Shown here in pieces: positions 19,204 to 28,045 of a stretch of 64,000 nt of DNA. Below the pieces are notes generated by a model. The model did no database searches and was not told where the DNA came from. It was given only the letters and a program-made list of their open reading frames with translations. This stretch comes from Alphaproteobacteria bacterium (GTDB lineage: Bacteria > Myxococcota_A > UBA796 > GCA-2862545). Location: the NCBI GenBank assembly GCA_020632955.1, contig JACKEO010000005.1, forward strand, positions 1 through 64,000, written 5' to 3'. A program made the position numbers and the translations under genes. How positions within the stretch are numbered: position 1 is the stretch's first letter; each line of letters starts with the position of its first letter.

Positions 19204-19264
19204 GTGGGCTCCTGGGTCGGGGTGCGCCCAGCCCGTAGCGCACCGGCCGACGCGCGTCCGCCCG

Positions 19265-20884
19265 TCAGCGGCCCCCGAACACCACGTACACCCGCCCGAC
19301 CACCCGGCCGTCGGCATCCACCTCGCCGGGCGCGCCCAGCGCGAGGTCGTCGATGCCGTCGCCGTCGAGGTCCCCGACACCGGCCACGGCGGTGCCGAGG
19401 CGCGCCGAGGTCGACAGGCCCTCGAAGGTGGCCGTGGCCTCCGACAACCGCACGGTGCGCTGGCCCCCGGGGTGGTCGCCGAAGAGCTGCGCGCCCGTGA
19501 GCAGGTAGGCCCGGCCGATGTCCTGCCGGTCGGGCCCGTCGGCGGTGGGCTCGCCGATCACCAGGTCGCCGAGGCCGTCGCCGTCCACGTCGCCGGCGCT
19601 GGCCAGCGGGGCGGTGGTGCGAGGACCGGGCGTGGCGCCCACGATGCGGACCGCGGCGCGGTCCTCCACCAGCCAGATCTCGCCCCAGTCCACCGGCAGG
19701 TCCTCACCGCGGATCACGAAGGCCACCACGTCGTCGCCGTCCTGCGTGCGTCCGCCGAGGACCAGCTCGTCCCGCCCGCCGCCGTCCATGTCGGGCACGA
19801 CGGCCACGCGGCTGCCGATGCCGGCCTGGTCGTCCCGCACGACGATGGCGTCCTCGTCGCGGTCGAACACCGCCTCGGTGCGGAGGTTCGTGGCGTAGGG
19901 CGTGAAGGGGTTGGCCAGGGAGCGCACCTCGCCGGGCGGCGGCAGGAAGGGGTCTCCCAGCAGCCAGACCTGCCCCCAGTCCGCGTCGCCCCGGTAGCCC
20001 GGATCGTCGGCGGGGAAGTCCGGCGCGGCGGCGAGCAGGCCGGTGGCGCGACCGTCGTCGTCCCCGTCGTAGGCGGCCAGGGCGGCGCCGAAGCGGGTGT
20101 CTCCCTGCTCGTTGGCGTAGACGCCGGCGCCCTCGTCGCGGAGCGTGCGCACCGTGCCCAGCAGGAAGCCCTGCGAGTGGGCGATGTAGGCGGCACCCGC
20201 CTCGGAGGCGACGTAGGAGCTCGTGGGCGCGCCCACCACGAGGTCCTCGAAGGGGTCGCCGTCCACGCTCGCGACCACCGCGAGGGAGGAGCCGGCGCGC
20301 TCGCGGGAGGCTCCGTCCAGGCGGGTGCGCGCGGTGTCGAGGTCGAGGGTGCCCCGGTCCTTGAGGTCGCCGCTGGTGAGGACGAAGGCGGCGCCCGCGT
20401 CCACGCCCCCGCCGTCGAAGCCCGGCGCACCCACGGCGAGCTCGCGGCCTGCATCGCCGTCGCGGCTGCCGAGGGAGACGTAGGCCGTGCCGGCCCGATC
20501 CCCGGGTCGCGAGCCCTCGAGGCGCGCGTCGGCCTCCGCCGCGGTGAGCGCGACCCGACCCTGGAGCGTGCGGTTCCAGAAGACGAGGACGCGTCCCCGT
20601 GCAGCGTCGGCCTCGGGTGCGCCGATCGCGAGGTCGTCGGCCCCGTCGCCGTCCAGGTCGCCCACGGGGGCGAGGCTGCCGCCCAGCGCGCCGTCGGGGT
20701 CGATGCCGGTGATCGCCAGCCCGGCCTCGCAGGCGGAGTAGGCGCCCCGCAGCGGTCCGCGGTCGGCGTCCAGGGCGCTGAGGGCGCAGGGATCCGCGCG
20801 CTCGGTGAACAGGGCCTCGTCCACGAAGGGCGCGCAGCCGGCGAGGAGCGCGAGCGCCGCGGAGGGGAGGGGACGTCCGCTCAC
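19265..20884 (-). CDS. FG-GAP repeat surface lipoprotein
   Basis: The 539-residue product has a lipobox (ALALLAGC) and at least five FG-GAP/integrin-alpha-like blades with calcium loops of the DxDGDGxDDLxxGxP type (VGDLDGDGADDLAIGAPEA near the start, GDVDGDGLGDLVIGEP and GDLDGDGIDDLALGAPGE near the end). It should fold as a surface beta-propeller. The GTG start at 20884 overlaps the upstream TGA (GTGA), so it is translationally coupled to the preceding lipoprotein gene. Confidence 0.85.
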   Translation of the reverse strand: MSGRPLPSAALALLAGCAPFVDEALFTERADPCALSALDADRGPLRGAYSACEAGLAITGIDPDGALGGSLAPVGDLDGDGADDLAIGAPEADAARGRVLVFWNRTLQGRVALTAAEADARLEGSRPGDRAGTAYVSLGSRDGDAGRELAVGAPGFDGGGVDAGAAFVLTSGDLKDRGTLDLDTARTRLDGASRERAGSSLAVVASVDGDPFEDLVVGAPTSSYVASEAGAAYIAHSQGFLLGTVRTLRDEGAGVYANEQGDTRFGAALAAYDGDDDGRATGLLAAAPDFPADDPGYRGDADWGQVWLLGDPFLPPPGEVRSLANPFTPYATNLRTEAVFDRDEDAIVVRDDQAGIGSRVAVVPDMDGGGRDELVLGGRTQDGDDVVAFVIRGEDLPVDWGEIWLVEDRAAVRIVGATPGPRTTAPLASAGDVDGDGLGDLVIGEPTADGPDRQDIGRAYLLTGAQLFGDHPGGQRTVRLSEATATFEGLSTSARLGTAVAGVGDLDGDGIDDLALGAPGEVDADGRVVGRVYVVFGGR

Positions 20885-21666
20885 GGGCAGGCGTCCGCGA
20901 GCGTGCGGCCCAGCTCGATCCAGGCGCTCGCGCGCGTGCCGGCGTCGATCCGCAGGGTGACGTCGTAGGTGTCGACGCGCAGATCGCCCGGATCCGCGCC
21001 CGCCGCCTCCACCAGCGGGGCCAGCGGGATGCGGTGGGTGAGGTAGCGACCGGGCTCCAGCGCGACGCCCTGGTCCCGGTAGCGCCGGAGGGCGTCGACG
21101 CCGGGCGCGAGCTGCCGGATGCAGCGATCCCCGTCGAGGTCGACCGAGGTGAGCAGGAGCACCTCGGGCTCCACCACCTTGGCCGGGTACTGGAACAGCC
21201 GGATCTGCAGGCTGGCCACGGCCCACGCGTCGGTGCGCGGGAGGGGATCCACCTCGCAGCCGAGCTCGAACTCCAGGGCGAGCTCCCGCGCCAGCCGCGA
21301 GAGCCCCGGGCGTCCCTCGCTGCGGTAGGTGCAGGGCGAGCACGGCACCTCGACCTCGGGCTGGCCTCCCGCGACGGGACCGGCGTGGAGCAGGCCCGCC
21401 AGCCCGTCCCAGCTCGCGGCCGGCCGGATGTCGGCAAGGGCGTCTGCACGCTCGGGGAGGTCGGCGGTCCAGTCTCCGCGCTGGAAGCGCGCGGGTCGGT
21501 CGGCGAGGGCGGCGCACTCGGGGGGCGCGTCGCGAGGGTCCAGGCGGGAACCAGGGAGGGTTGCAGTCTCGCCGGTGTCGATGTGTGCAGGGGACTCCGG
21601 CGCGGGTGCGCAGGCGACGGTACCGCCGACGGCGAGCCACAGCGGCGCGACGATCCCGTCCTTCAC
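20881..21666 (-). CDS. Hypothetical lipoprotein coupled to FG-GAP protein
   Basis: The 261-residue product has a signal with a lipobox-like VGGTVAC. The mature part contains a PECAAL segment, a CSPCTYRSEG motif (two close cysteines) and a C-terminal strand-rich half (LRVDTYDVTLRIDAGTRASA). No family is recognised. The ATG at 21666 is preceded by GGGAGGATCC. It is the first gene of a two-gene operon with the FG-GAP lipoprotein. Confidence 0.7.
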   Translation of the reverse strand: MKDGIVAPLWLAVGGTVACAPAPESPAHIDTGETATLPGSRLDPRDAPPECAALADRPARFQRGDWTADLPERADALADIRPAASWDGLAGLLHAGPVAGGQPEVEVPCSPCTYRSEGRPGLSRLARELALEFELGCEVDPLPRTDAWAVASLQIRLFQYPAKVVEPEVLLLTSVDLDGDRCIRQLAPGVDALRRYRDQGVALEPGRYLTHRIPLAPLVEAAGADPGDLRVDTYDVTLRIDAGTRASAWIELGRTLADACP

Positions 21667-21719
21667 TGGATCCTCCCGATCGACCGCATGTTACCGTGGC
21701 CCGGTCCGGGAGGCTCGCG

Positions 21720-22514
21720 GTGGGGGTGGTGCGGCGAGAGTGCTGGGTCGTCTGCATGGCATGCGCCGTGTCGGACCTCGCCCTCGCCGGGTGCCCGGTG
21801 GAGGAGGTCGACGCGGCGCTGGCGTCGGCCGAGGCGCGCGTGCTGGCGGCGGACGCGCTCGGCTTCGAGCGGGAGGTGGCCCTCGTGGCCGACCGCCTCG
21901 GGTGCGTCGAGGCGCCGATCCCGCCCGAGGTCGCCGCGCGGGTCCACCGGGTGCGGGCCCTGTGGCACTGGGCCCACCGCGAGGACGAGGCCGCCGTCGC
22001 CTCGCTCCGCGTGGCCCGGCGGGTGGCGCCCGCCCACGTGCCCTCCGACGCGCTGCTCCCGCCCGGGGATGCGCTGCGCGTGGCCTACGACCACGCCGAC
22101 CCCGCGCTCGCCCCCACCCGGCCGGTGAGGCTGCCGCGGGGGCGCCTCGTGTGGTTCGACGGCACGGCCACGCGCGACCGTCCGACCGACGGGCCGAGCG
22201 TGGTGCAGGTGGCGGGGCGCGCGGGTCGACCCGAGATCTCGGTGGTGCTCGCCGCCGACGACCGCCTGCCGACGCCGGCCTGGGTGGGCGAGGCGCGGCT
22301 GGGGCTGGGCGTCACCGCCGGGGTGCTGGCGGGTGTCGCCGGCGGACTCTACGGCGGGGCGTGGGCGGCTCGGGCGAGCTTCGACGGCCGCCGACCCGAC
22401 GAGATCGCGGCGCTGCGCAGCGATCAGGCCGCGGCGAACGGCCTCGCCGGTGGGGCGGCCGGTGCGCTGCTCGCCGCCGTGGGCTCCGCCCTGGCCGCGG
22501 GGCTGCTCCGATGA
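21720..22514 (+). CDS. Hypothetical exported protein upstream of the kinase
   Basis: The 264-residue product starts best at GTG 21720, six bases after GGGAGG. It has a cysteine at the end of a weak hydrophobic start (LALAGC), then a helical tetratricopeptide-like region (ARVHRVRALWHWAHREDEAA, SLRVARRVAPAHVPSD) and two C-terminal hydrophobic Gly/Ala segments that could be membrane-spanning. Its TGA overlaps the kinase ATG by 4 nt, so the two are made together. Similar small helical proteins with weak conservation often sit beside myxobacterial kinases. Function unknown. Confidence 0.65.
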   Translation: MGVVRRECWVVCMACAVSDLALAGCPVEEVDAALASAEARVLAADALGFEREVALVADRLGCVEAPIPPEVAARVHRVRALWHWAHREDEAAVASLRVARRVAPAHVPSDALLPPGDALRVAYDHADPALAPTRPVRLPRGRLVWFDGTATRDRPTDGPSVVQVAGRAGRPEISVVLAADDRLPTPAWVGEARLGLGVTAGVLAGVAGGLYGGAWAARASFDGRRPDEIAALRSDQAAANGLAGGAAGALLAAVGSALAAGLLR

Positions 22515-24184
22515 GCCTGCACGGGGCCACCCTGGGGCCGGGCGAGCTGCTCGATCGCTTCGAGGTGGAGGGCGTCGTCGGCCGCGGCGGCATGGCCACG
22601 GTCTACCGTGTGCGTCACGTCCACCTGCACACCCTGCACGCCCTGAAGGTGCTGGACGTGTCGTCCGAGGACGAGCACCAGCGTCTGCTCCAGGAGGGGC
22701 GCACGCAGGCGGCGCTTCGCCATCCGAACGTGGTGGCGGTCACCGACGTCGTGCCCGTGGGACGTGCGCTCGGGCTGGTGATGGACCTGGTGCAGGGGCC
22801 CGATCTGCGCCTCTGGCTCAACGACCGCCTGGCGCCGCTCGACGAGGTGGACGCCCTGGCCGAGGGCCTGTTCGCGGGCGTGGCCGCCGCCCACGGCGCG
22901 GGCGTGGTCCATCGCGACCTCAAGCCGGGCAACATCCTGCTCGACCCGTCCGGTGGGCGGATCGTGCCCCGCATCACGGACTTCGGTCTCGCCAAGCTCC
23001 TCGACGCCGGCGCCCGCTCGGTCCTCACCCGGTCCGGCATCACCCTCGGCACGCCCGCCTACATGGCACCCGAGCAGATCGGCGGCTCCTCGCGGGTGGA
23101 TCATCGAGCCGACCTCTTCGCCCTCGGCGCGGTGCTGTACGAGCTGACCACGGGCCACCCGGCCTTCGAGGGCGACGACCTCGTGTCGCTGCTCTCGGCG
23201 GTCTCGCAGGGACGCCATCGCCCCGTGCAGGAGGTGCGTCCCGAGGTCCCGCCGCGTCTCCGGGCCGCGCTGGAGGGGGCGTTGCAGACCGACCCCGACG
23301 CGCGCTGGCCCGACGTGGAGGCCTTCCGGGACGCCTGGCGGGGTGGTCGGGGCGCGCCAGCACCGCTGGACTGGCCCCCCGACGTGGTCGCGCGGGCCAC
23401 CACGCTGCGTCGCGACGTGCCCACGGGACCCGTCTCGAGCGACACCCTCGCCGGCTTCGTGCCGGCGGATCACCCCGTGACGCACCCCACGGCGGCGCCG
23501 GTCTCCCTGGGCGCGCCGAGGGCGGGCGGTGGCCTGCTGCCGGCCCTCGTGCTGGGGGCCAGCCTGCTCGGCGCCGCGGCCATCGTGGCGGTGGCGCTCC
23601 GGGGGCCCGGAGCAGAGCCCGTTCCCGCCGCGGCGCCCGTGGCCCCTGTGGTGCCGGCGGACGAGGTCGCCGCCGGCGTGGCGACGCGGCCGGTGGAGGT
23701 GCCGTCGCCCGGGGAGCCTGCCGACCACGGGGAGGATCCCGAGGAGGCGCCGCCCGCTCCCGCCGCACCTGCGCGACCCGCAGCCGTGGCGCGCCCCGTC
23801 GCCGCCACGCCCGCGGCGGGGGGCGGCACCGGGTCCCGCCCGTCCCCCCGCCCAGTCCCCGCCGCGGTCGACGACCCGCCGGCGGAGGCGCCCGTCGCGG
23901 AGGAGGGGCCCGCGGAGGTCGCGCCCCCGGGCGGGGTCGAGGTGGACGTGCCTTCGCCGGCCCGGGTGGAGGTGGAGGGCGACGCCCTCGAGGTGGTGGC
24001 CTACGACCAGGCCGGTCGGCTCCACCCGCTCGGCGCGCTGTCGCCGGGTGCGTACACGCTGCGCGCACGCTTCGGCGCCGACGAGGCGCCGGTCCCGGTG
24101 CTGCAGCTCGAGCTGGCGGGTGGCGAGGCGCTGGTGGTGCGCTGCCGGTCGGCGCTGCGGCGGTGTCTGCTCCAGGCCCGCTGA
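22511..24184 (+). CDS. Ser/Thr protein kinase with single membrane span and extracytoplasmic tail
   Basis: The 557-residue Hanks-type kinase has all core motifs: Gly loop GRGGMATVYRV (about 24), Lys in ALKVLDV (46), catalytic loop HRDLKPGN (134-141), DFGLAK (157) and APEQ activation-segment end GTPAYMAPEQ (about 180). After a linker, one membrane span (LLPALVLGASLLGAAAIVAV, about 340-360) leads to a long Ala/Pro/Glu-rich tail and a small PEGA-like C-terminal unit (VDVPSPARVEVEGDALEVVA). This is a standard transmembrane bacterial kinase layout. The FHA domain of the ABC transporter in this window is a conceivable partner, but that is speculation. Confidence 0.93.
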   Translation: MSLHGATLGPGELLDRFEVEGVVGRGGMATVYRVRHVHLHTLHALKVLDVSSEDEHQRLLQEGRTQAALRHPNVVAVTDVVPVGRALGLVMDLVQGPDLRLWLNDRLAPLDEVDALAEGLFAGVAAAHGAGVVHRDLKPGNILLDPSGGRIVPRITDFGLAKLLDAGARSVLTRSGITLGTPAYMAPEQIGGSSRVDHRADLFALGAVLYELTTGHPAFEGDDLVSLLSAVSQGRHRPVQEVRPEVPPRLRAALEGALQTDPDARWPDVEAFRDAWRGGRGAPAPLDWPPDVVARATTLRRDVPTGPVSSDTLAGFVPADHPVTHPTAAPVSLGAPRAGGGLLPALVLGASLLGAAAIVAVALRGPGAEPVPAAAPVAPVVPADEVAAGVATRPVEVPSPGEPADHGEDPEEAPPAPAAPARPAAVARPVAATPAAGGGTGSRPSPRPVPAAVDDPPAEAPVAEEGPAEVAPPGGVEVDVPSPARVEVEGDALEVVAYDQAGRLHPLGALSPGAYTLRARFGADEAPVPVLQLELAGGEALVVRCRSALRRCLLQAR

Positions 24185-24228
24185 TCGCGTGGGCGCGGCC
24201 ATGGGGGGCGCCACCCGGTCGCCCGTCG

Positions 24229-24234
24229 TATGCT
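24229..24234 (+). promoter_or_regulatory. Putative -10 box of the OmpA-like periplasmic protein gene
   Basis: TATGCT lies 19 nt before ATG 24254, with CCGGAGG between. Confidence 0.4.
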
Positions 24235-24253
24235 CGGCGTCGCCGGAGGTCCC

Positions 24254-24640
24254 ATGCGCGCGCTCTTCCTGTCCGTCCTGCTCCTCCCGTTCGCGGCCTT
24301 CGCGGGGACGGACGTGCCCTCCGACGAGCTCTTCGGCGAGGCCAGCGTGCGCCTGGAGGACGCGGCGGACGGCCTGGTGGAGCGCATCGGCGCCTGGCTG
24401 AAGGAGGACAAGGCGCGCACCGTGCGGGTGGCGGTGCATGCCGACGAGCGGCTCGGCACGATGGACAACACCTACCTGGCGGCCCAGCGGGCGAAGGCCC
24501 TGGCGAAGGCGCTGAAGCGCGCCGGTGCCCGCAAGGCCCAGGTGGTCACCGACGCGGTCGGGCACTCCGGCGTGGCGCGCACCGACGCCACCCACCGCGT
24601 GGCGTTCACCTTCTCGGGGGGACCCCCGCCCTCCCTGTAG
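24254..24640 (+). CDS. Small periplasmic protein with OmpA-C-like segment
   Basis: The 128-residue product has a signal peptide (MRALFLSVLLLPFAAFA). The mature part contains VRVAVHADERLGTMDNTYLA and AAQRAKALAKALKRAGARKA, the pattern of an OmpA C-terminal (peptidoglycan-binding) domain: strand, then a helix with spaced alanines and Arg. The domain is short and lacks the full set of OmpA residues, so binding to peptidoglycan is only possible. The ATG at 24254 has GGAGG; an in-frame upstream start lacks it. Confidence 0.65.
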   Translation: MRALFLSVLLLPFAAFAGTDVPSDELFGEASVRLEDAADGLVERIGAWLKEDKARTVRVAVHADERLGTMDNTYLAAQRAKALAKALKRAGARKAQVVTDAVGHSGVARTDATHRVAFTFSGGPPPSL

Positions 24641-24671
24641 ACCCGCGCTGCGGGCGGGCCCTCCCGTGGGC

Positions 24672-24677
24672 TAGGAA
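24672..24677 (+). promoter_or_regulatory. Putative -10 box of an Ig-like lipoprotein gene
   Basis: TAGGAA in GGGCTAGGAA lies 16 nt before GTG 24694, with CCGGAGG between. It fits the window's recurrent box less well than others. Confidence 0.3.
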
Positions 24678-24693
24678 GTCCCCCGGAGGCAGC

Positions 24694-25548
24694 GTGCGCG
24701 TCCTTGCCTGGGGACTGGTGTGGGCCGGCTGCGCGGAACCCGAGGTGGGGCCCGTGCTGGCCGAGGTGCGCATCGAGCCGGCCGAGCCCACGGCCGAGGA
24801 CGCGCTGCGCGTGGTGCTCGACGATCTCGAGGGCGAGCCGCTCGCGCCGTCGGCCGTGGACGCGCGCTTCTCCTGGACCGTGGACGGTCTCGCGGTGCGG
24901 GACCTCACCGGGCCGCAGGTGCCGGAGGATCGCACCGCCAAGGGGCAGCAGTGGGCCGTGGAGGTGGCCGTCGACGCGGGCCTCACCGTGCTCGCCGCGT
25001 CCACCGAGGTGCGGAACACCGCACCCACCACCTTCGTCGTGGTGAGCGAGGCCGGCGCCTTCCGCCCGCTCACGGTCGACGTGCTCGTCGACGACCTCGA
25101 CGGGGACGAGGTCACCTGGGAGGGAGGCTGGCTGCTCGACGGCATCCCCTTCGACGAGGTGACGGACGACACCATCCCGGCCGGGTACCTGCTGCGCGAC
25201 CAGGTGTGGACCTACGCCGTGGACGCCACAGATGGCGACACGCAGGTCCACGGACGCGGAGAGGCCACCATCGGCAACACGCCCCCCGAGATCCTGTCCG
25301 TGGCGGTGCGACCCGAGGCGCCGCGGGCGGGCCAGCGCATCACCGCCGCTGTGGTGAGCGTGGACGCCGACGGCGACGTGGTCACCGAGACCCAGCAGTG
25401 GACGGTGGACGGGGAGACGGTGGCGGATCCCGGGCGATGGGGCCTGCGCGGCGTCGCAGGGCAGGAGCTGGAGGTGCGCGTGGAGGTGGACGACGGACAC
25501 GGCGGGCGGGCGAGCTGGGTGTCCGAGCCGATCGTGGTGGCGCCGTGA
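24694..25548 (+). CDS. Ig-like repeat lipoprotein, short relative of the 2105-residue protein
   Basis: The 284-residue product has a short lipobox signal (VWAGC) and three Ig/PKD-like repeats of about 90 residues, with GEATIGNTPPEILSVAVRPE and DADGDVVTETQQWTVDG. The same repeat consensus (N-x-x-P then V-x-P, DxDGD, W-x-x-x-G) recurs in the giant lipoprotein at 44-50 kb, so the two are paralogous families. GTG 24694 has GGAGG upstream. Its TGA overlaps the next GTG. Confidence 0.8.
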   Translation: MRVLAWGLVWAGCAEPEVGPVLAEVRIEPAEPTAEDALRVVLDDLEGEPLAPSAVDARFSWTVDGLAVRDLTGPQVPEDRTAKGQQWAVEVAVDAGLTVLAASTEVRNTAPTTFVVVSEAGAFRPLTVDVLVDDLDGDEVTWEGGWLLDGIPFDEVTDDTIPAGYLLRDQVWTYAVDATDGDTQVHGRGEATIGNTPPEILSVAVRPEAPRAGQRITAAVVSVDADGDVVTETQQWTVDGETVADPGRWGLRGVAGQELEVRVEVDDGHGGRASWVSEPIVVAP

Positions 25549-26501
25549 GCGCCTGGCTCCTCGGCGCGTTGCTCGCCTGCGGCGGCCCGTCACCGGCCGA
25601 GCCCGCCGCGTCGCCGCCAGGAGGCGGCCCGGCGCCATCAGGTGCGCCCGGGCCCGCCGCTGGCGGTCCCGTCGTGCACCACGAGGCGAGCGCGCTGGAC
25701 CCGGCCTGGGCGGCCGACGAGCGGGCCTTCCGCGAGGCGCTGGTGGCGGCCGCCGCCCGATGTCGGGCCGAGGTCGCCGACGGCCTCGACGCCGCCCGCG
25801 CGGAGGCGGCGTCGCCGGTGCTGCCCGAGGGCGCCCTCGAGGCCGGCTGCGGCGATGGCTGGCGCATCTACGACACCTGGGCGCCCCGCATCGGCGGTCG
25901 CACCCGGTCCGGTGACGTGGTGCTCACCGCGGCGGCGCGCCTGGGCGACGACCTCGACTACCTGGCGCGGGCGCGCGACGACGTGCGCGACCGGGAGCGC
26001 CGCAACGCGGTCGAGCACCTCCACGGTGCGCTCGCCGACGTGGATCGCCTGCTCGGCGACGGGGCCGACGGGCCCCAGAGCTGGGACGGCAGCTCGCTCC
26101 TGGCGCCCGTGGAGTGGCTGCGGAGCGTGCGCTCCGACGAGCACGGCGTGGGCAGCCTCCAGGAGCACTTCCACCGGCTGGCCTTCCAGCAGGGCACCCA
26201 GCGCCGCTTCCTCCGGCTGCGCATGCTCGAGGCGGCCCTGCGCACCGCCACGCGGGACGTGGAGTCCCGGCGGGCGGGCCTCGAGGCCACCGACGGGCTC
26301 GATCCTGCCGAGCGTGCCGCGCGGGAGGCCTACCAGCAGGTCGCCGAGGAGGCGGCGGCGGTCTACGGCCGCATCTTCGCGCGCTACGACGGCGGCGAGG
26401 TCACCTCGCACGAGATCATGGTGGAGGTGCGGGCCCAGGGGCAGGCCGCACACGACGCCTGGCAGGCCGCCTGGGACGCGGAGGTGGCGCGCTCCCCATG
26501 A
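25545..26501 (+). CDS. Hypothetical lipoprotein, helical
   Basis: The 318-residue product has a short lipobox (LLGALLAC), a Pro/Ala/Gly-rich linker and a long helical body rich in Arg, Asp and Glu (DDVRDRERRNAVEHLHGALAD, AYQQVAEEAAAVYGRIFARY), with predicted coiled-coil-like stretches. No family is recognised. Start and stop overlap the neighbouring genes by 4 nt each (GTGA and ATGA), placing it between the Ig-like lipoprotein and the permease in one operon. Confidence 0.7.
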   Translation: MSAWLLGALLACGGPSPAEPAASPPGGGPAPSGAPGPAAGGPVVHHEASALDPAWAADERAFREALVAAAARCRAEVADGLDAARAEAASPVLPEGALEAGCGDGWRIYDTWAPRIGGRTRSGDVVLTAAARLGDDLDYLARARDDVRDRERRNAVEHLHGALADVDRLLGDGADGPQSWDGSSLLAPVEWLRSVRSDEHGVGSLQEHFHRLAFQQGTQRRFLRLRMLEAALRTATRDVESRRAGLEATDGLDPAERAAREAYQQVAEEAAAVYGRIFARYDGGEVTSHEIMVEVRAQGQAAHDAWQAAWDAEVARSP

Positions 26502-27376
26502 CCCCACGCGCCCTCGGTCTCCTGCTGGCGGTGCTCGCCTACGGGACGTGGGGCCTGTCCCCGCTCTTCTGGAAGCAGCTCACGGCGGCGGCGCCCGCCG
26601 AGCAGCTCGCGCACCGCGTCACCTGGGCCGCCCTCACCTACGCCGCCATCGTGGCCGTGCGGGGGCGCTTCGGCGAGGTGCGCGCGGCCCTCGTCGACCC
26701 GCAGGCGCGACGCGCCATGCTGCTGGGTGCCGCCCTCCTGGGCACCAACTGGGGCACGTACCTCTACGCGGTGTCGCAGGAGCGCATCGTCGAGGCCAGC
26801 CTCGGCTACTACCTGAACCCGCTGGTGAACGTGGCCCTCGGCGCGCTGGTGCTCGGCGAACGGCTCCGACCCCGGCAGGCGCTGGCGCTGGCCCTGGCGG
26901 TGCTGGGGGTGGCGGCGGTGGCGTGGGACGCGGGGGCCATGCCGCTCCTCGCCCTGGTGCTGGCCGTGTCCTTCGGCAGCTACGGGCTGGTCCGCAAGAC
27001 GGCGCGGGTGGAGGCCCTGCCGGGGGGACTGGTGGAGGCCACCCTCCTCGCCACGCCGGCGGTGGCGGTGATCGCGGGGTGGACGCGGGCGGGCGAGGGG
27101 CACCTCGGCGATCCGGTGCTCCTGCCCTGGCTGCTCGCCGCGGGGCCCTTCACCGCGCTGCCCGTGTGGCTGTTCGCGGAGGCCGCGCGCCGTCTGCCGC
27201 TGTCGACCATGGGCTTCCTGCAGTTCCTCACGCCCACGATGCAGCTGCTGCTGGCGGTGCTCGTGTACGGCGAGGCCTTCCGCACGGCGCACGCCGTGGC
27301 CTTCGGCCTGATCTGGTCGGGCGTGGCGCTCTACGCCTGGGATGCGCTGCGTCGCGGGCCGGTGCCCACGGCGTGA
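26498..27376 (+). CDS. rarD: EamA/RarD-type transporter
   Basis: The 292-residue inner-membrane protein has ten predicted membrane segments and the RarD-type start YGTWGLSPLFWKQL, the LLGTNWGTYLYAVSQERIVEASLGYYLNPL motif region (split here: NWGTYLYAV, then EASLGYYLNPLVNV) and STMGFLQFLTPTMQLLLAV. RarD belongs to the drug/metabolite superfamily; the name comes from an E. coli chloramphenicol-sensitivity phenotype and the substrate is not settled. ATG overlaps the preceding stop (ATGA). The end of the gene abuts the convergent carbonic anhydrase gene with no gap. Confidence 0.9.
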   Translation: MTPRALGLLLAVLAYGTWGLSPLFWKQLTAAAPAEQLAHRVTWAALTYAAIVAVRGRFGEVRAALVDPQARRAMLLGAALLGTNWGTYLYAVSQERIVEASLGYYLNPLVNVALGALVLGERLRPRQALALALAVLGVAAVAWDAGAMPLLALVLAVSFGSYGLVRKTARVEALPGGLVEATLLATPAVAVIAGWTRAGEGHLGDPVLLPWLLAAGPFTALPVWLFAEAARRLPLSTMGFLQFLTPTMQLLLAVLVYGEAFRTAHAVAFGLIWSGVALYAWDALRRGPVPTA

Positions 27377-27994
27377 TCAGCCCACGCGGTGGTTGTGGGC
27401 CAGGCGGGTGTACTTGGCGGCCACCTCGCGGTGGAAGTCCCCCAGGTCCGGGTCGAGCGTCTTCACCACCCGGCCGGGCGTGCCCAGCACGAGGCTGTGG
27501 GGCGGGATGCGTGTGCCGGCGGTGACCACCGCGCCGGCGCCCACGATGCTCCCGGTGCCCACCACGGCCCCGTCGAGCACGATGGCGCCCATGCCCACGA
27601 GGCAGGCGTCCTCGATCACGCAGCCATGCAGCAGGGCCCGGTGGCCCACCACCACGTCCGCGCCCACCACCGTGGGGTCGCGATCCCCGAGGTGCACCAC
27701 GGTGCCGTCCTGCAGGTTGGAGCGGGGCCCCACCTCGATGTGCGTGAGGTCGCCGCGCAGCACGCAGCCGAACCACACGCTGCTGCCCTGGGCCAGCCGT
27801 ACATCGCCCACGAGCACCGCGCCCTCGGCGAGGAAGACGTCGTCGGCCACCGTGGGCCCGCGATCGAGGTAGCGTCGGAGCACCACGCCGGGGAAGCGGG
27901 CGCGGAGGGCCTCGAGGCGTGCCTCCACGGCGGCCGCCTGGGGCACGGGGCCCGGGACGCGCTCGACGGAGTCGGGGACGGTGCGGATCGCCAT
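27377..27994 (-). CDS. Gamma-class carbonic anhydrase family (left-handed beta-helix)
   Basis: The 205-residue product shows hexapeptide-repeat turns typical of a left-handed beta-helix. Three zinc-ligand histidines are visible: NLQDGTVVHLGDRD, GHRALLHGCVI (two). The sequence VFLAEGAVLVGDVRLAQGSSVWFGCVLRGD is the diagnostic YrdA/CaiE-type block (given here in part). Such proteins are trimeric and bind zinc; activity as carbonic anhydrase varies. The ATG at 27994 is chosen because the family's N-terminal helix follows; an open frame continues upstream into the DTW gene's strand-mate. Confidence 0.9.
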   Translation of the reverse strand: MAIRTVPDSVERVPGPVPQAAAVEARLEALRARFPGVVLRRYLDRGPTVADDVFLAEGAVLVGDVRLAQGSSVWFGCVLRGDLTHIEVGPRSNLQDGTVVHLGDRDPTVVGADVVVGHRALLHGCVIEDACLVGMGAIVLDGAVVGTGSIVGAGAVVTAGTRIPPHSLVLGTPGRVVKTLDPDLGDFHREVAAKYTRLAHNHRVG

Positions 27995-28045
27995 CGGCGG
28001 GGCCCTATCCCGCCCGCGGGGGTAGCAGGGGCGCGGAGGTGCGCC